From: Variovorax sp. 54
GTDB lineage: Bacteria; Pseudomonadota; Gammaproteobacteria; Burkholderiales; Burkholderiaceae_C
Direction: 5' to 3'
NCBI RefSeq assembly: GCF_002754375.1
Contig: NZ_PEFF01000001.1
Span: forward strand, 1,054,001 to 1,118,000
DNA length: 64,000 bases
Shown here piece after piece: positions 34,239 through 43,746 of the stretch. Each line of letters starts with the position of its first letter. The stretch's first letter is position 1. The translations under genes and the position numbers were made by a program. The notes below the pieces were generated by a model. That model was not told the origin of the DNA. It saw nothing but the letters and a program-made list of their open reading frames with translations, and searched no databases.

Positions 34239-35237
34239 ATGATCAAACGCTGGCCCCTCCTCGCGTCCATCTTTTCGCTCTGTGCCCTCCTGGCCGCCGG
34301 CTGTTCGACCCTCGACGAACGCCAGCGTGAATGGATCTTTCAGCCCAGCGACCGCAGCTGGGGCAACTCGGCCCAGATGACCGAAGGCATGCAGGACGTG
34401 TGGATCGACTTTCAATCGTCCATCACCGGTGAGCCCGCACGCCTGCACGGCCTGTGGCTCGGCGGCGCCCCCGAAACCACCGAGACCCCCGTGCTGCTGT
34501 ACCTGCATGGTGCGCGCTACAACGTGGCCGGCTCGGCGCCGCGCATCCAGCGCATGCACGAGCTGGGCTTCTCGGTGCTGGCCATCGACTACCGCGGCTT
34601 CGGCAAGAGCTCCAAGGGCCTGCCCTCGGAAGCCTCGGCCCGCGAAGACGCCCGCGCCGCCTGGACCTGGCTCGCCGCGCGCCATCCGCGCCAGCACCGT
34701 TACATCTTCGGCCACTCGCTGGGCGGCGCCATCGGCATCGACCTGGCGGCCACGGTGAACGACGAGAGCGGCACCATCGTCGAGAGCACCTTCACCTCCA
34801 TCGCCGACGTGGCCAGCAGCTTCAAGTGGGGCTGGCTGCCCTTCGGCCCCTTCATCACGCAGCGCTTCGAGGCGATCAACACCGTCAAGGACATCGGCGC
34901 GCCGCTGCTGGTGGTGCACGGCACCGCCGACAGCCTGATCAACCCGACGCTCGGGCGCAAGCTGTACGACGCGGCCACGGTGCCCAAGATGTTCGTGCTG
35001 GTCGAAGGCGGCTCACACCACAACACCAACTCGGTGGGCGCGACGCAGTACCGCGCGGCACTGTCGCAGCTGTTCCGCATGAAGCCCGAGGGCAGCAGCA
35101 CCGTGGCGGACAACCGGCCGCAGCCGCGGCTGGTGTCGCCGCAGCCTTCGCTGCCTTCTTCACTGCCCTCCGCCGCGCTGTCGCCGCAAGAGGTGCGGGG
35201 CGAGGCGCACACGCCGCCCGCCCCCGCCGCCATCTAG
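34239..35237 (+). CDS. Lipoprotein alpha/beta hydrolase
   Basis: The product is 332 residues. A lipoprotein signal ends at LAAGC (Cys22). The alpha/beta hydrolase core follows: oxyanion region YLHGARYN, VLAIDYRGFGKSSKG, nucleophile Ser in FGHSLGGAIG, the acid in VHGTADSLINP and His in EGGSHHNTN. The C-terminal 50 residues are Pro/Ser-rich and probably disordered. It resembles the Bem46/YfhR-like group. A membrane-anchored esterase or peptidase is likely; substrate unknown. The 216-base gap upstream holds nothing I can name. Confidence 0.88.
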   Translation: MIKRWPLLASIFSLCALLAAGCSTLDERQREWIFQPSDRSWGNSAQMTEGMQDVWIDFQSSITGEPARLHGLWLGGAPETTETPVLLYLHGARYNVAGSAPRIQRMHELGFSVLAIDYRGFGKSSKGLPSEASAREDARAAWTWLAARHPRQHRYIFGHSLGGAIGIDLAATVNDESGTIVESTFTSIADVASSFKWGWLPFGPFITQRFEAINTVKDIGAPLLVVHGTADSLINPTLGRKLYDAATVPKMFVLVEGGSHHNTNSVGATQYRAALSQLFRMKPEGSSTVADNRPQPRLVSPQPSLPSSLPSAALSPQEVRGEAHTPPAPAAI

Positions 35238-35251
35238 GTTTCTTCAGCCAC

Positions 35252-37510
35252 TCACGCCAGGTCGAACGGCAGCTGGCGCAAGGGCTTGCCCGTCAACCGC
35301 GCGACGGCGTTGGCGAACGCAGGCGCCAGCGGCGGCAGGCCCGGTTCTCCCATGCCCTTGGGCGCATCGGCACTCGGCACGATGTGCACATCGAACTCCG
35401 GCATCTGCGTGATGCGCGCCACCGTGAAGTCGCCGAAGTTGCCCTGCTGCACGACGCCGTCCTTCAACGTGATGGCACTCCCCTGCAGGCAGGTCGACAG
35501 CCCCATCACCGCCGCGCCCTGCACCTGCGCTTCCACGCTGCGCGGGTTCACCGCCAGGTTGCAGTGCACGCCCGAAGTCACGCGGTGCAGCACGGGCTGG
35601 CCGTCCTTCACCGACGCTTCGACCACATAGGCCACCACCGACTCGAAGGACTCGTGCACCGCCACGCCCCAGGCGCGGCCATCCGCGAGCTTCTTCTTGC
35701 CGTAGCCGCTCTTGTCGACCGCCAGCTGCAGCGCGGCACGGTGGCGCGGGTGCTTGTCGCCGAAGAGGTTCATGCGGTAGGCCACCGGGTCTTGCTTGGT
35801 GCTGCGGGCGATCTCGTCGATGAGCGTTTCCATCACGAAGGCCGTGTGCGTGGAACCCACGCTGCGCCACCACAGCACCGGCACGTTGACCTGCGGGTGA
35901 TGCACCGTGAGGCGCATCGGCACGGGGTACGGATCGCGCATGCCTTCGACGGCCGTGGCGTCGATGCCGTCCTTCACCATGGAGCCGGCGAACACCGTGC
36001 CACCGGTGATCGACTGGCCCACGATCACGTGGTCCCACGCGAGGATCTTGCCGCGCTCGTCGAAACCGACGCGTGCGCGATGCAGGTGCATGGGACGGTA
36101 GTAGCCGCCCTTGATGTCGTCCTCGCGGCTCCACAGCAGGCGCACGGGGGCGTCTTTCAGGCCCGCGGTGCGCACGGCCTTGGCGATCTCGCAGGCCTCG
36201 ACCACGAAGTCGCTCGAGCCCACGAAGCGCCGGCCGAAACCGCCGCCCGCCATCTGCACGTTCACCTTCACCTGCGCCGGATCGAGCTTCAGCGTGCGCG
36301 CCGCGGCCTGGCCGTCGAGGTCGGCCGACTGCGTGCCGACCCACAACTCGGCGCGACCGTCCGTCAGCTTCACGGTGCAGTTCAGCGGCTCCATGGGCGC
36401 GTGGGCCAGGTAGGGAAACACGAACTCGGCATCGAGCTTGTGCGGTGCATTGGCCAGCGGCGCCATGTCGGCGTCGAACTTGCGGTTGCCAGGGCGGCCG
36501 GCCAGTTGACGGTATTGCGCCAGTTGCTTCTCGCTGTCGACCTTCTCGACGGCGGCGGTGTCCCACTGCAGCTTGAGCGCGTCGCGGCCGAGCTTGGCCG
36601 GCCAGTAGCCGTCGGCCACCACGGCCACACCCTCGGCACCGCGGTCCAAGGGAATGCGCAGCACGGCCTTCACGCCCTTGACGGCGCGCGCGGCGCTGTC
36701 GTCCACCGAGGCCAGGCGGGCGCCGAACACCGGCGGATGCGCCACCACGGCCGTGAGCAGGCCGGGCTGCTTCACGTCGATGCCGAAGTCTTGCCGTCCG
36801 CTGCTCTTGGCGCGCGCGTCCAGGCGCGTGGTCGGGCGGCCGATGATGCGGAAGTCCTTCGGGTTCTTCAGCGTGACCTTCTCGGGCACCGGCAGCGCCA
36901 TGGCCGCTTCGGCCAGCTCGCCGTAGCCCGCCTTGCGGCCGCCCGGGCCGATGACCGTGCCGGCCTGCGTGCGCAGCGTGGCCACGTCGACCTTCCAGCG
37001 CTGCGCCGCTGCCGACAGCAGCATGGCCCGCGCACGCGCGCCCAGTTCGCGGTACTGCGTGTAGCTGTTCTTGATCGAGTTGGAACCGCCGGTCAGGTGC
37101 ATGCCGAACAGCGGGTCGGCGTAGGCCGCATCGTTGGTGCCGCTGCGGCTGCGCACCAGGGCCCAGTCGGCATCGAGCTCTTCGGCCAGGATCATCGGCA
37201 GGCCGGTCTGCACGCCCTGGCCGAACTCGAGGCGGTTGATGGTCACCGTGACCTCGCCGTTGGGCGCGATCTGCACGAAGGCCGAGGGCTGTTGCGTCGG
37301 CTTGAGCGCGCCGCCGGCCTTGGCCGGGCCGTCGGCCTGCGCCATGGCCATGTGGGGGAAGGCGCCGAGTACGAGCCCCCCGGCGCCGGCCATCTTCAGG
37401 AAGCTGCGACGCGGCAGCGTGGCGACCTCGTCGGCTTCATCGGTCGCAGGCTGGGCCATCAGGCGCTGCAGCGCGCGCGGCAGTTCGTTGTAGTCGATGT
37501 TTGGCAGCAT
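35252..37510 (-). CDS. Molybdenum hydroxylase large subunit, isoquinoline 1-oxidoreductase beta-like
   Basis: The product is 752 residues. A twin-arginine signal (RRSFLK at residues 34-39, then [19 protein letters not shown]) sends it to the periplasm. Molybdopterin-binding blocks are seen: [28 protein letters not shown] and the C-terminal [16 protein letters not shown]. It hydroxylates N-heterocycles or oxidises aldehydes, passing electrons through the 2Fe-2S subunit (37521) to the cytochrome c (38032). The ATG at 37510 follows AAGGAGC. Confidence 0.92.
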   Translation of the reverse strand: MLPNIDYNELPRALQRLMAQPATDEADEVATLPRRSFLKMAGAGGLVLGAFPHMAMAQADGPAKAGGALKPTQQPSAFVQIAPNGEVTVTINRLEFGQGVQTGLPMILAEELDADWALVRSRSGTNDAAYADPLFGMHLTGGSNSIKNSYTQYRELGARARAMLLSAAAQRWKVDVATLRTQAGTVIGPGGRKAGYGELAEAAMALPVPEKVTLKNPKDFRIIGRPTTRLDARAKSSGRQDFGIDVKQPGLLTAVVAHPPVFGARLASVDDSAARAVKGVKAVLRIPLDRGAEGVAVVADGYWPAKLGRDALKLQWDTAAVEKVDSEKQLAQYRQLAGRPGNRKFDADMAPLANAPHKLDAEFVFPYLAHAPMEPLNCTVKLTDGRAELWVGTQSADLDGQAAARTLKLDPAQVKVNVQMAGGGFGRRFVGSSDFVVEACEIAKAVRTAGLKDAPVRLLWSREDDIKGGYYRPMHLHRARVGFDERGKILAWDHVIVGQSITGGTVFAGSMVKDGIDATAVEGMRDPYPVPMRLTVHHPQVNVPVLWWRSVGSTHTAFVMETLIDEIARSTKQDPVAYRMNLFGDKHPRHRAALQLAVDKSGYGKKKLADGRAWGVAVHESFESVVAYVVEASVKDGQPVLHRVTSGVHCNLAVNPRSVEAQVQGAAVMGLSTCLQGSAITLKDGVVQQGNFGDFTVARITQMPEFDVHIVPSADAPKGMGEPGLPPLAPAFANAVARLTGKPLRQLPFDLA

Positions 37511-37520
37511 GTCGGCTCCT

Positions 37521-37994
37521 TCAGGCGAGGGTCTTGGCCGCATCGGCCACGGCGGCGCGGATGCGGGCGTAGGTGCCGCAGCGGCAGATGTTGCCGGCCA
37601 TGGCCGAGTCGATCTCGTCCGTGCTGGGCTGCTTGCCCTTGGGCAGCGACTGCAGGAAGGCGGTCGCACTCATGATCTGGCCGCTCTGACAGTAGCCGCA
37701 CTGCGCGACGTCATGCTTGACCCACGCGGCATGCACCGCCGCACCGACGCGGTCGCTGCCGCCGGTCACGGCTTCGATGGTGGTGATCTTCTTGCCCTCG
37801 GCCGCCGCGATGGGCGTGATGCACGAGCGGATGGCCTGGCCGTCCATGTGCACGGTGCAGGCGCCGCACAGCGCCGCGCCGCACCCGAACTTGGTGCCGG
37901 TCATGCCCAGCGTGTCGCGCAGGGCCCAGAGGATGGGGGTGCCGGGGTCGGCGTCGACCATGTGGTCACGGCCGTTGACGTGGAGCGCGCTCAT
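37521..37994 (-). CDS. 2Fe-2S subunit of molybdenum hydroxylase, isoquinoline 1-oxidoreductase alpha-like
   Basis: The product is 157 residues, typical for this subunit. The plant-type cluster ligands are in [16 protein letters not shown] with Cys in SCITP. The second cluster is in [13 protein letters not shown] and GNICRCGTY. No signal peptide of its own was seen, so it is probably carried across the membrane with the Tat-targeted large subunit. It transfers electrons from the molybdenum centre. The gap to the large-subunit gene is 10 bases. Confidence 0.95.
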   Translation of the reverse strand: MSALHVNGRDHMVDADPGTPILWALRDTLGMTGTKFGCGAALCGACTVHMDGQAIRSCITPIAAAEGKKITTIEAVTGGSDRVGAAVHAAWVKHDVAQCGYCQSGQIMSATAFLQSLPKGKQPSTDEIDSAMAGNICRCGTYARIRAAVADAAKTLA

Positions 37995-38031
37995 GTTGTT
38001 GTTCTCCGTGGGTTGAGTTGAAGGATTCGAT

Positions 38032-38409
38032 TCACTTGGCGCCGTCGAGCACCCATTGCGCGAGCGCCTGCAGGTCGGCCTCGGGCACCTGGGGTTGCGC
38101 GGGCATGGGCATCGCGCCCCACTTGCCCGAGCTGCCGCCCTTGATGCTGGCCACCAGCTGCGCGGCCGTGCCCTTGCCGTCGCCGTAGCGCGCGCCGATC
38201 TCTTTCCAGGAAGGGCCCACCACCTTCACGGCGGGCTGATGGCAGGCCACGCACGCGTACTTCTGCGCCAGCGCGGTGCTGGCGACGGCGGGTGCGGGCC
38301 AGGCGATGCTCACGCCGACAGCCAGTGCGGCCACGAGCGAGGCGGTGATGCGGCGGTCGATGCCGCGAAGCGGGTTTCGTTCGTCGTGGGTCATTTCTTT
38401 TTTCATCAT
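38032..38409 (-). CDS. Class I c-type cytochrome
   Basis: The product is 125 residues from the ATG at 38409 (ATGs at 38406 and 38394 are also in frame). A signal sequence ends near PAVASTA, then the heme motif CVACH, and the axial methionine is in KWGAMPMPAQ. It is a periplasmic monoheme cytochrome of the c551/c552 group. It lies 37 bases upstream of the 2Fe-2S gene in the same direction and is the likely electron acceptor of the periplasmic hydroxylase. Confidence 0.9.
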   Translation of the reverse strand: MMKKEMTHDERNPLRGIDRRITASLVAALAVGVSIAWPAPAVASTALAQKYACVACHQPAVKVVGPSWKEIGARYGDGKGTAAQLVASIKGGSSGKWGAMPMPAQPQVPEADLQALAQWVLDGAK

Positions 38410-38598
38410 CGTGGAGGGGAAGCACGGTCCTCGCGCCGCGCGCGGCAGGACTTCACGGCGGCCAGTGTCCGACGAAGCGTCCACGGCCACTTGCCCAATC
38501 CGCGCGCGTTCTTGCCTGAAACAACGAGACTGCGCCGGAAACGCCAGTCGCATGAGATGCGCCCGCTAGACTTTGCGCAAGCGCCCGAAAGGATTCAG

Positions 38599-39528
38599 AT
38601 GGAAGTGCTACAGCCGACGCAGCCAGACGATTCGGCCGTCCTCGGTGCCCTGGCCACGGCCGTCGGGCGCATTGCCCGAAACGACGGCGACCACGCCACC
38701 GCCATTCCCGAACTCTCGCTGCACCGCCGCAGCGCCGCGACCGAACCCGTGCATTGCATCTACGGCTTCGGCCTGGGCATCACCGTCGGCGGACAGAAGC
38801 GCGCGGCGCTCGGCGACGAGATCTATGAATACGCCGCGGGGCAGTCGCTGCTCATCACGGCCGACCTTCCCGTGGTCGCGCACGTCACCCGCGCCAGTGC
38901 GGCACAGCCCTTTCTGGGCCTCATGATCAGGCTCGATCCGCGCGCCATCGTGCAGGTGGCGACCGAGATGGCGTTGCCGCCACCGTCGAAAGAGCCCCAC
39001 AACCACCGCGCCCTGTCGCTGGGCGCGCTCGACCCGACGCTGCTGGGCACGGTGACGCGGCTCGTCGAGCTGCTGGCCGAGCCCCAACTCGTGCCCCAGC
39101 TTGCGCCGTTGCTGCAGAAGGAGATCGTCGTGCGCCTGCTCGCCGGGCGCCACGGCCCGCAGCTGCAGCGCCTCGTGACCGTCGGCTCGCCGAGCCAGCA
39201 GGTGGCACAGAGCCTGGCGTGGCTCAAGATGAACTTCACCAAGCCAGTGCTGGCCGACGAGCTGGCCGCGTCCGCGCACATGAGCCCGTCGACCTTCCGC
39301 CAGCACTTCCGCGCCGTGACCGGCATGAGCCCGATGCAGTACCTGAAGCAGCTGCGCCTGCAGGAAGCGCGGCAGCTGATGCTGAACCAGAACATCGATG
39401 CGGGCACGGCCGGCGTGCGCGTGGGCTACGAAAGCGCCTCGCAGTTCAGCCGCGAGTACGCGCGCCTGTTCGGTGCGCCACCGCTGCGCGACATCCGCCG
39501 GATGCGGGACGCGACCGCCGTCGCCTGA
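38599..39528 (+). CDS. AraC-family regulator with AraC_N domain (YqhC-like)
   Basis: The product is 309 residues from the ATG at 38599, which has GAAAGGA 6 bases upstream. An in-frame ATG at 38557 is possible. The N-terminal AraC_N cupin contains [17 protein letters not shown]. The C-terminal tandem helix-turn-helix contains [23 protein letters not shown] and [18 protein letters not shown]. YqhC-like regulators control aldehyde-detoxifying enzymes. The gene is divergent from the hydroxylase-cytochrome operon, which it probably controls. Confidence 0.9.
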   Translation: MEVLQPTQPDDSAVLGALATAVGRIARNDGDHATAIPELSLHRRSAATEPVHCIYGFGLGITVGGQKRAALGDEIYEYAAGQSLLITADLPVVAHVTRASAAQPFLGLMIRLDPRAIVQVATEMALPPPSKEPHNHRALSLGALDPTLLGTVTRLVELLAEPQLVPQLAPLLQKEIVVRLLAGRHGPQLQRLVTVGSPSQQVAQSLAWLKMNFTKPVLADELAASAHMSPSTFRQHFRAVTGMSPMQYLKQLRLQEARQLMLNQNIDAGTAGVRVGYESASQFSREYARLFGAPPLRDIRRMRDATAVA

Positions 39529-39596
39529 CGTACTGCGTCGCAGGCAAGCAAGCCCCGCGCTGCCGCCCGGCACGCGCCATTTGCTACCCTCGACGC

Positions 39597-40592
39597 ATGC
39601 CCCCCGCTTCCCCTGTTCCCCCGCGCTACATCGCGCTCGCCGGCCCCACCGCGTCCGGCAAGACCGCCGTGGCCCTGGCCGTCGCGCAACTGCAGCCGGT
39701 CGAGATCGTCAGCGTCGATTCGGCGCTGGTCTACCGCGGCATGGACATCGGCACCGCCAAGCCCACCGCCGCCGAGCAGGCGGCTGTGCCGCACCACCTG
39801 ATCGACATCCTCGATGCGCGCGACAGCTACAGCGCCGCCGCCTTCGTGGCCGACGCCACGCGGCTCATCGACGCCATCCGCGCGCGAGGCGCGCTGCCGC
39901 TGCTCGTGGGCGGCACCATGCTGTACTTCAAGGCGCTGTTCGACGGCATCGACGCCATGCCCGCGGCCGACCCCGCCGTGCGCGCGCGCCTCGACGCCGA
40001 AGCCGCCGCGCTCGGCTGGCCCGCGATGCATGCGCGGCTCGCGCAGGTCGATCCCATCACGGCCGCACGGCTCGCGCCGCAAGACAGCCAGCGTATCCAG
40101 CGCGCGCTCGAGGTGTGGGAAAGCAGCGGCCAGCCGCTGTCGAGCTTCCATGCCAGCGACACCAAGGCCGCCAAGGCCGTCGACGGCGGCGTGCTCGTGT
40201 CGCTCGAACCCGAAGACCGCGCCTGGCTGCACGGCCGCATCGCCGAACGCTTCGACGCCATGCTCGCAGAGGGCTTTCTCGACGAGGTGAAGGCGCTGCG
40301 CGCGCGCGGCGACCTGTCGCCCGACCTGCCCTCGATGCGCTGCGTGGGCTACCGCCAGGCCTGGGACATGTTCGACGCCTGCGGCGACGCACCGCCCGAT
40401 GCCAAGGCCCTGAACGCGTTGCGCGAGCGCGGTATCGCCGCCACGCGCCAGCTCGCCAAGCGGCAGATCACCTGGCTGCGCAGCATGCCGCAGCGCACCG
40501 TGATCGCGTGCGATGCGCCCGACGCGGTGCAGACCGCCGTGCAGCACATCGCACAGATCGCCCACATCGCACGCGGGGCGACGCCCGCATGA
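39597..40592 (+). CDS. miaA: tRNA dimethylallyltransferase MiaA
   Basis: The product is 331 residues. P-loop [16 protein letters not shown], then [31 protein letters not shown] and [21 protein letters not shown] identify Mia[12 protein letters not shown] and [14 protein letters not shown] complete the family blocks. It adds the isopentenyl group to A37 of UNN-decoding tRNAs. It overlaps the next gene by ATGA. In E. coli miaA follows mutL directly, but here 8 kb of accessory genes lie between. Confidence 0.95.
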   Translation: MPPASPVPPRYIALAGPTASGKTAVALAVAQLQPVEIVSVDSALVYRGMDIGTAKPTAAEQAAVPHHLIDILDARDSYSAAAFVADATRLIDAIRARGALPLLVGGTMLYFKALFDGIDAMPAADPAVRARLDAEAAALGWPAMHARLAQVDPITAARLAPQDSQRIQRALEVWESSGQPLSSFHASDTKAAKAVDGGVLVSLEPEDRAWLHGRIAERFDAMLAEGFLDEVKALRARGDLSPDLPSMRCVGYRQAWDMFDACGDAPPDAKALNALRERGIAATRQLAKRQITWLRSMPQRTVIACDAPDAVQTAVQHIAQIAHIARGATPA

Positions 40593-41239
40593 CCCTGCAC
40601 CTCTCCAACCTCGGCAAGCACTACGGCGACGCGCCTGTCTTCGAACACGTGAGCCTGCAGGTCGCGCCCGGCGAGTTCGTCGCCATCGTGGGCGAATCGG
40701 GCGTGGGCAAGTCGACCCTGCTCAACTGCATGGCCGGCCTCGACAGCTGGGACGAAGGCAGCGTGTCGCACGACGGCACCGACATCGGCGCGCTCGACGG
40801 CGAAGCCCGCGCGCTCTGGCGGCGCCAGCATGTGGGCTTCGTGTTCCAGGCCTTCCACGTGCTGCCGCACCTCGACGTGGCGCAGAACGTGTCGCTGCCA
40901 CTGATGCTGCTGGGCCGCCCGCGCGAAGACGCGCGCGTCGCCCACATGCTCGAAGCCGTCGGCCTGCCCGGCATGGGCGCGCGGCTGCCGCAGACGCTGT
41001 CGGGTGGTCAGCTGCAGCGCGTGGCGATCGCGCGTGCGCTCGTGCACCGGCCCGCGCTGCTGCTGGCCGACGAGCCCACCGGCAACCTCGACCCCTCCAC
41101 CGCTGCGAAGGTGATGGACCTGCTGATCGGCCAGACGCGCGAGCATGGCGCCTCGCTGGTGCTGGTGACGCACTCGGAGAGCGCGGCGGCGCGGGCGGAC
41201 CGGTTGCTGCACCTGACGGTGAGCGGCATCCGGGCCTGA
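40589..41239 (+). CDS. ABC transporter ATPase, LolD/MacB type
   Basis: The product is 216 residues. Walker [11 protein letters not shown]-loop [18 protein letters not shown], signature [15 protein letters not shown], Walker [14 protein letters not shown] and switch His VTHSES are complete. The NVxLPLxLxG segment and overall length fit the LolD/MacB/FtsE group, which partners with FtsX-type permeases. No permease is adjacent. The FtsX-type gene at 49330 is the best candidate partner. Translation is coupled to miaA (ATGA overlap). Confidence 0.93.
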   Translation: MTLHLSNLGKHYGDAPVFEHVSLQVAPGEFVAIVGESGVGKSTLLNCMAGLDSWDEGSVSHDGTDIGALDGEARALWRRQHVGFVFQAFHVLPHLDVAQNVSLPLMLLGRPREDARVAHMLEAVGLPGMGARLPQTLSGGQLQRVAIARALVHRPALLLADEPTGNLDPSTAAKVMDLLIGQTREHGASLVLVTHSESAAARADRLLHLTVSGIRA

Positions 41240-41242
41240 CGG

Positions 41243-41947
41243 GTGAAGCGCCCATCGACACCCGTTCCGGGCGCGTTGGTGATGATCGCCGTGCTCTACC
41301 TGGCCACCGAGCTGTGGCAACTCGCCACACGCCCCACGCTCATGGTCGGCGTGCGCATCGTGGTCTATGCGTTCGTGTTCCGTGCGGCGCTGCGTGGCAG
41401 CCCGTGGGCGGCCGGGCTGTGGGGCGTTGCGAGCGCGGTGGCCACGGCCGCGTGCGGCTACGCCCTGTGGGTCATTGCCCGGCACGGTGCCGTAGGTGTC
41501 TCGGCATCCAGGCTCGCCTACCTTTCCCTCATGACGGCCTTCTTCGCCGCAGGCACGCTCTACATCGTCCGCAGCCAGAACCTGAAGGCCTTCCAGCGAT
41601 CGCGCCGCGTCGGCGGACCACCCGATGGCGCACGCGTGACGCTGCGCCACGGCCACCTCACGCTGATTCGCTACAGACGCCCTGAGGTGCGCGTCGCGCT
41701 GGACGCCATCGATCGGATCGCGGTGCGCTCGCACACGAAGGTCGACAACCTGCCGCACGTGTGGATCGAGCTGTGGACCGACAGCGACCGCGACGACCTC
41801 TCCGCCGAAGTGGGCACGCTTGCCGACAACTTCAGGCAATTCGAGGACTGGCTGCTGGCGCTGCCGGACTTCGATGCAGCCGACTACCGTCAGCTGCTCG
41901 ACTGCGGCGAAAACGCGCGCCGCGTCGTGTGGCAGCGCGTGACCTGA
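41243..41947 (+). CDS. Hypothetical inner-membrane protein
   Basis: The product is 234 residues from a GTG 3 bases after the ATPase stop. Four hydrophobic segments occupy the first 105 residues (ALVMIAVLYLATELW, VRIVVYAFVFRAAL, AAGLWGVASAVATAACGYALWV, LAYLSLMTAFFAAGTLYIV). The C-terminal 125 residues are soluble, with an alternating beta pattern (GARVTLRHGHLTLIRYRRPE). I do not recognise a named family. The short gap suggests it is co-expressed with the ATPase, but it does not look like an FtsX permease. Confidence 0.75.
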   Translation: MKRPSTPVPGALVMIAVLYLATELWQLATRPTLMVGVRIVVYAFVFRAALRGSPWAAGLWGVASAVATAACGYALWVIARHGAVGVSASRLAYLSLMTAFFAAGTLYIVRSQNLKAFQRSRRVGGPPDGARVTLRHGHLTLIRYRRPEVRVALDAIDRIAVRSHTKVDNLPHVWIELWTDSDRDDLSAEVGTLADNFRQFEDWLLALPDFDAADYRQLLDCGENARRVVWQRVT

Positions 41948-41950
41948 GGC

Positions 41951-42916
41951 TCAGGCCGTGCCGCTCAACAACGCGGCGTAGCGCGACAAGTCAACGTTCC
42001 CGCCGCTGATCACGATGCCCACGCGCTGGCCCTCGATGGCCTTCGCAGCCGCGATGGCACCCGCGAACGCGAGGCAGCCCGTCGGCTCCACCACCATCTT
42101 CATGCGCTCCGCGAAGAAGCGCATCGCCTCGACGAGCTGCTCGTCGGTGACGGTGAAGATGTCGTCGACGTCGCGCTGGATGATGCCGAAGGTGTACGCG
42201 CCCAGGTGCTGCGTCTGCGCACCATCGGCGATGGTCTTGGGCGTTTCGATGTGCACGATCTTGCCGGTGCGCAGCGACTGCTGGCCGTCGTTGCCGGCCT
42301 CGGGCTCCACGCCGTAGACCTTGCACTCGGGCGCCAGTGCGCGCGCCGACAGCGCCGAGCCCGACAGCAGCCCGCCGCCGCCGAGGCACACGAACAGGTG
42401 GTCGAGCGGACCCGTCTCTTCGATGAGTTCCTTCACCGCCGTGCCCTGCCCCGTCAGCACATCGGGGTGGTCGTAGGGCGGGATCATCGTCATGCCGCGT
42501 TCCTGCGCGAGCCGCTTCGTCAGCGCCTCGCGGTCTTCGGTGAAGCGGTCGTACATCACCACTTCGGCGCCGTAGCCCTTCGTGGCCGCGACCTTGGCGG
42601 CGGGCGCGTCCTTGGGCATGACGATCACGGCCGGCATCGACAGCAGCCGCGCCGACAGCGCGATGGCCTGCGCGTGGTTGCCCGACGAGAAGGCGATCAC
42701 GCCGCCCTTGCGCTGCGCTGCGTCGAACTTCGACAGCGCATTGAACGCACCGCGAAACTTGAATGCGCCCATGCGCTGGAAGTTCTCGCACTTGAAGAAG
42801 AACTGCGCGCCCCAGCGCTCATTGGCGGTGGTCGATTGCAGCACCGGCGTGCGGTGCGCATGGCCTTCGAGCCGCGCGGCCGCGGCGATGACGTCGTCGT
42901 AGGTAGGGAGTTGCAT
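41951..42916 (-). CDS. PLP-dependent threonine/serine dehydratase or hydroxyaspartate ammonia-lyase
   Basis: The product is 321 residues, the short form without a regulatory ACT domain. The PLP Lys53 is in RMGAFKFRGAFNAL. The SSGNHAQAIALSA block binds the substrate, and the glycine loop CLGGGGLLSGSAL binds phosphate. Length and blocks match the serine racemase / threo-3-hydroxyaspartate dehydratase group, and catabolic threonine dehydratase is an alternative. It is divergent from the GntR gene, with the palindrome at 43000-43015 between them. Confidence 0.88.
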   Translation of the reverse strand: MQLPTYDDVIAAAARLEGHAHRTPVLQSTTANERWGAQFFFKCENFQRMGAFKFRGAFNALSKFDAAQRKGGVIAFSSGNHAQAIALSARLLSMPAVIVMPKDAPAAKVAATKGYGAEVVMYDRFTEDREALTKRLAQERGMTMIPPYDHPDVLTGQGTAVKELIEETGPLDHLFVCLGGGGLLSGSALSARALAPECKVYGVEPEAGNDGQQSLRTGKIVHIETPKTIADGAQTQHLGAYTFGIIQRDVDDIFTVTDEQLVEAMRFFAERMKMVVEPTGCLAFAGAIAAAKAIEGQRVGIVISGGNVDLSRYAALLSGTA

Positions 42917-42999
42917 GGGTCGAGCTTAGCGGCGGCTCGCCATTCTTTGCAGCCCCGATGGGTAAAAACCCGGGGATGCGTGCCGCCCCGGAAGTCCGT

Positions 43000-43015
43000 A
43001 CTCTGTATACAGAGT
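43000..43015. promoter_or_regulatory. GntR-type operator palindrome
   Basis: ACTCTGTATACAGAGT is a perfect 16-base palindrome with a TGTATACA core, as bound by FCD-type GntR regulators. It lies 17 bases before the GntR start codon, between that gene and the divergent dehydratase gene. Autoregulation of the GntR-dioxygenase-oxidoreductase operon is likely. Confidence 0.75.
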
Positions 43016-43032
43016 TCAGAAAAGGCCCTGCC

Positions 43033-43746
43033 ATGCCCGCCCAGTTGCTCAGCATCGAAGTCGCTCCCGACCTCGTCGATCAGGTCTACCGCGCCCTGCT
43101 CGGCGCCATCAGCAGCGGCGCGCTCGCGCCGGGCGAACGGCTCACGCAGGAGGACATCGCGGCCCGGCTCGCGGTGTCGCGCCAGCCGGTGCTGCAGGCG
43201 CTGCGGCTGCTCAAGAAAGACGGCTTCGTGCAGGACGCGCCCGGCCGCGGCGTGCTGGTGGCGCCGCTGGAGGCCGAGGCGATGCGCAAGGTCTACCAGG
43301 TGCGCGGCGCGCTCGACGTGCTGGCCGCGCGGCTGGCGGCGCAGCAGCGCTTTCGCATCGACCCGAAGCTCATCGAACGCGGCCGGCGCGCGGCGCGCGG
43401 GCGCAACGTCGAAGCCATGATCGATGCCGACGTGGCCTTTCACCAGGCCATCTACGCCGCCTCGGGCAACCCGCTGATCGGCCAGAGCGCCGACCCGCAC
43501 TGGCGCCATCTGCGCCGCGCGATGGGCGCGGTGCTGCAGGCCGAGCCGCAGCGCGAATCGCTGTGGGACGAGCACGAAGCGATTGCCGACGCCATTGCCG
43601 CCGGCGACGTCGAGCGCGCCGCGCGCCTGAGCGACGCGCACGTCTCGCGCGCCAGCGACGCGCTGGCCGAGCGGCTCACGCAACAGCTGGCACGCACCGC
43701 TGCATCCGCATCTGCAATCCCCACCAAAAAAGGAGACAAGGCATGA
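43033..43746 (+). CDS. GntR-family regulator, FCD type
   Basis: The product is 237 residues. The N-terminal winged helix includes GERLTQEDIAARLAVSRQPV and LRLLKKDGFV. The C-terminal FCD domain has the metal-ligand pattern DADVAFHQAIYAASGN and the C-terminal helix with HEAIADAIAAGD. It overlaps the dioxygenase gene (ATGA), so regulator and enzyme are made from one message. A palindrome upstream is its probable binding site. Confidence 0.92.
   Translation: MPAQLLSIEVAPDLVDQVYRALLGAISSGALAPGERLTQEDIAARLAVSRQPVLQALRLLKKDGFVQDAPGRGVLVAPLEAEAMRKVYQVRGALDVLAARLAAQQRFRIDPKLIERGRRAARGRNVEAMIDADVAFHQAIYAASGNPLIGQSADPHWRHLRRAMGAVLQAEPQRESLWDEHEAIADAIAAGDVERAARLSDAHVSRASDALAERLTQQLARTAASASAIPTKKGDKA

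Noticed and set aside
34454..37675. A plus-strand open frame of 1,073 codons across the hydrolase and molybdenum hydroxylase genes
   Set aside because: It crosses two genes on opposite strands with clear motifs, and its own translation is low-complexity His/Arg/Ala sequence.
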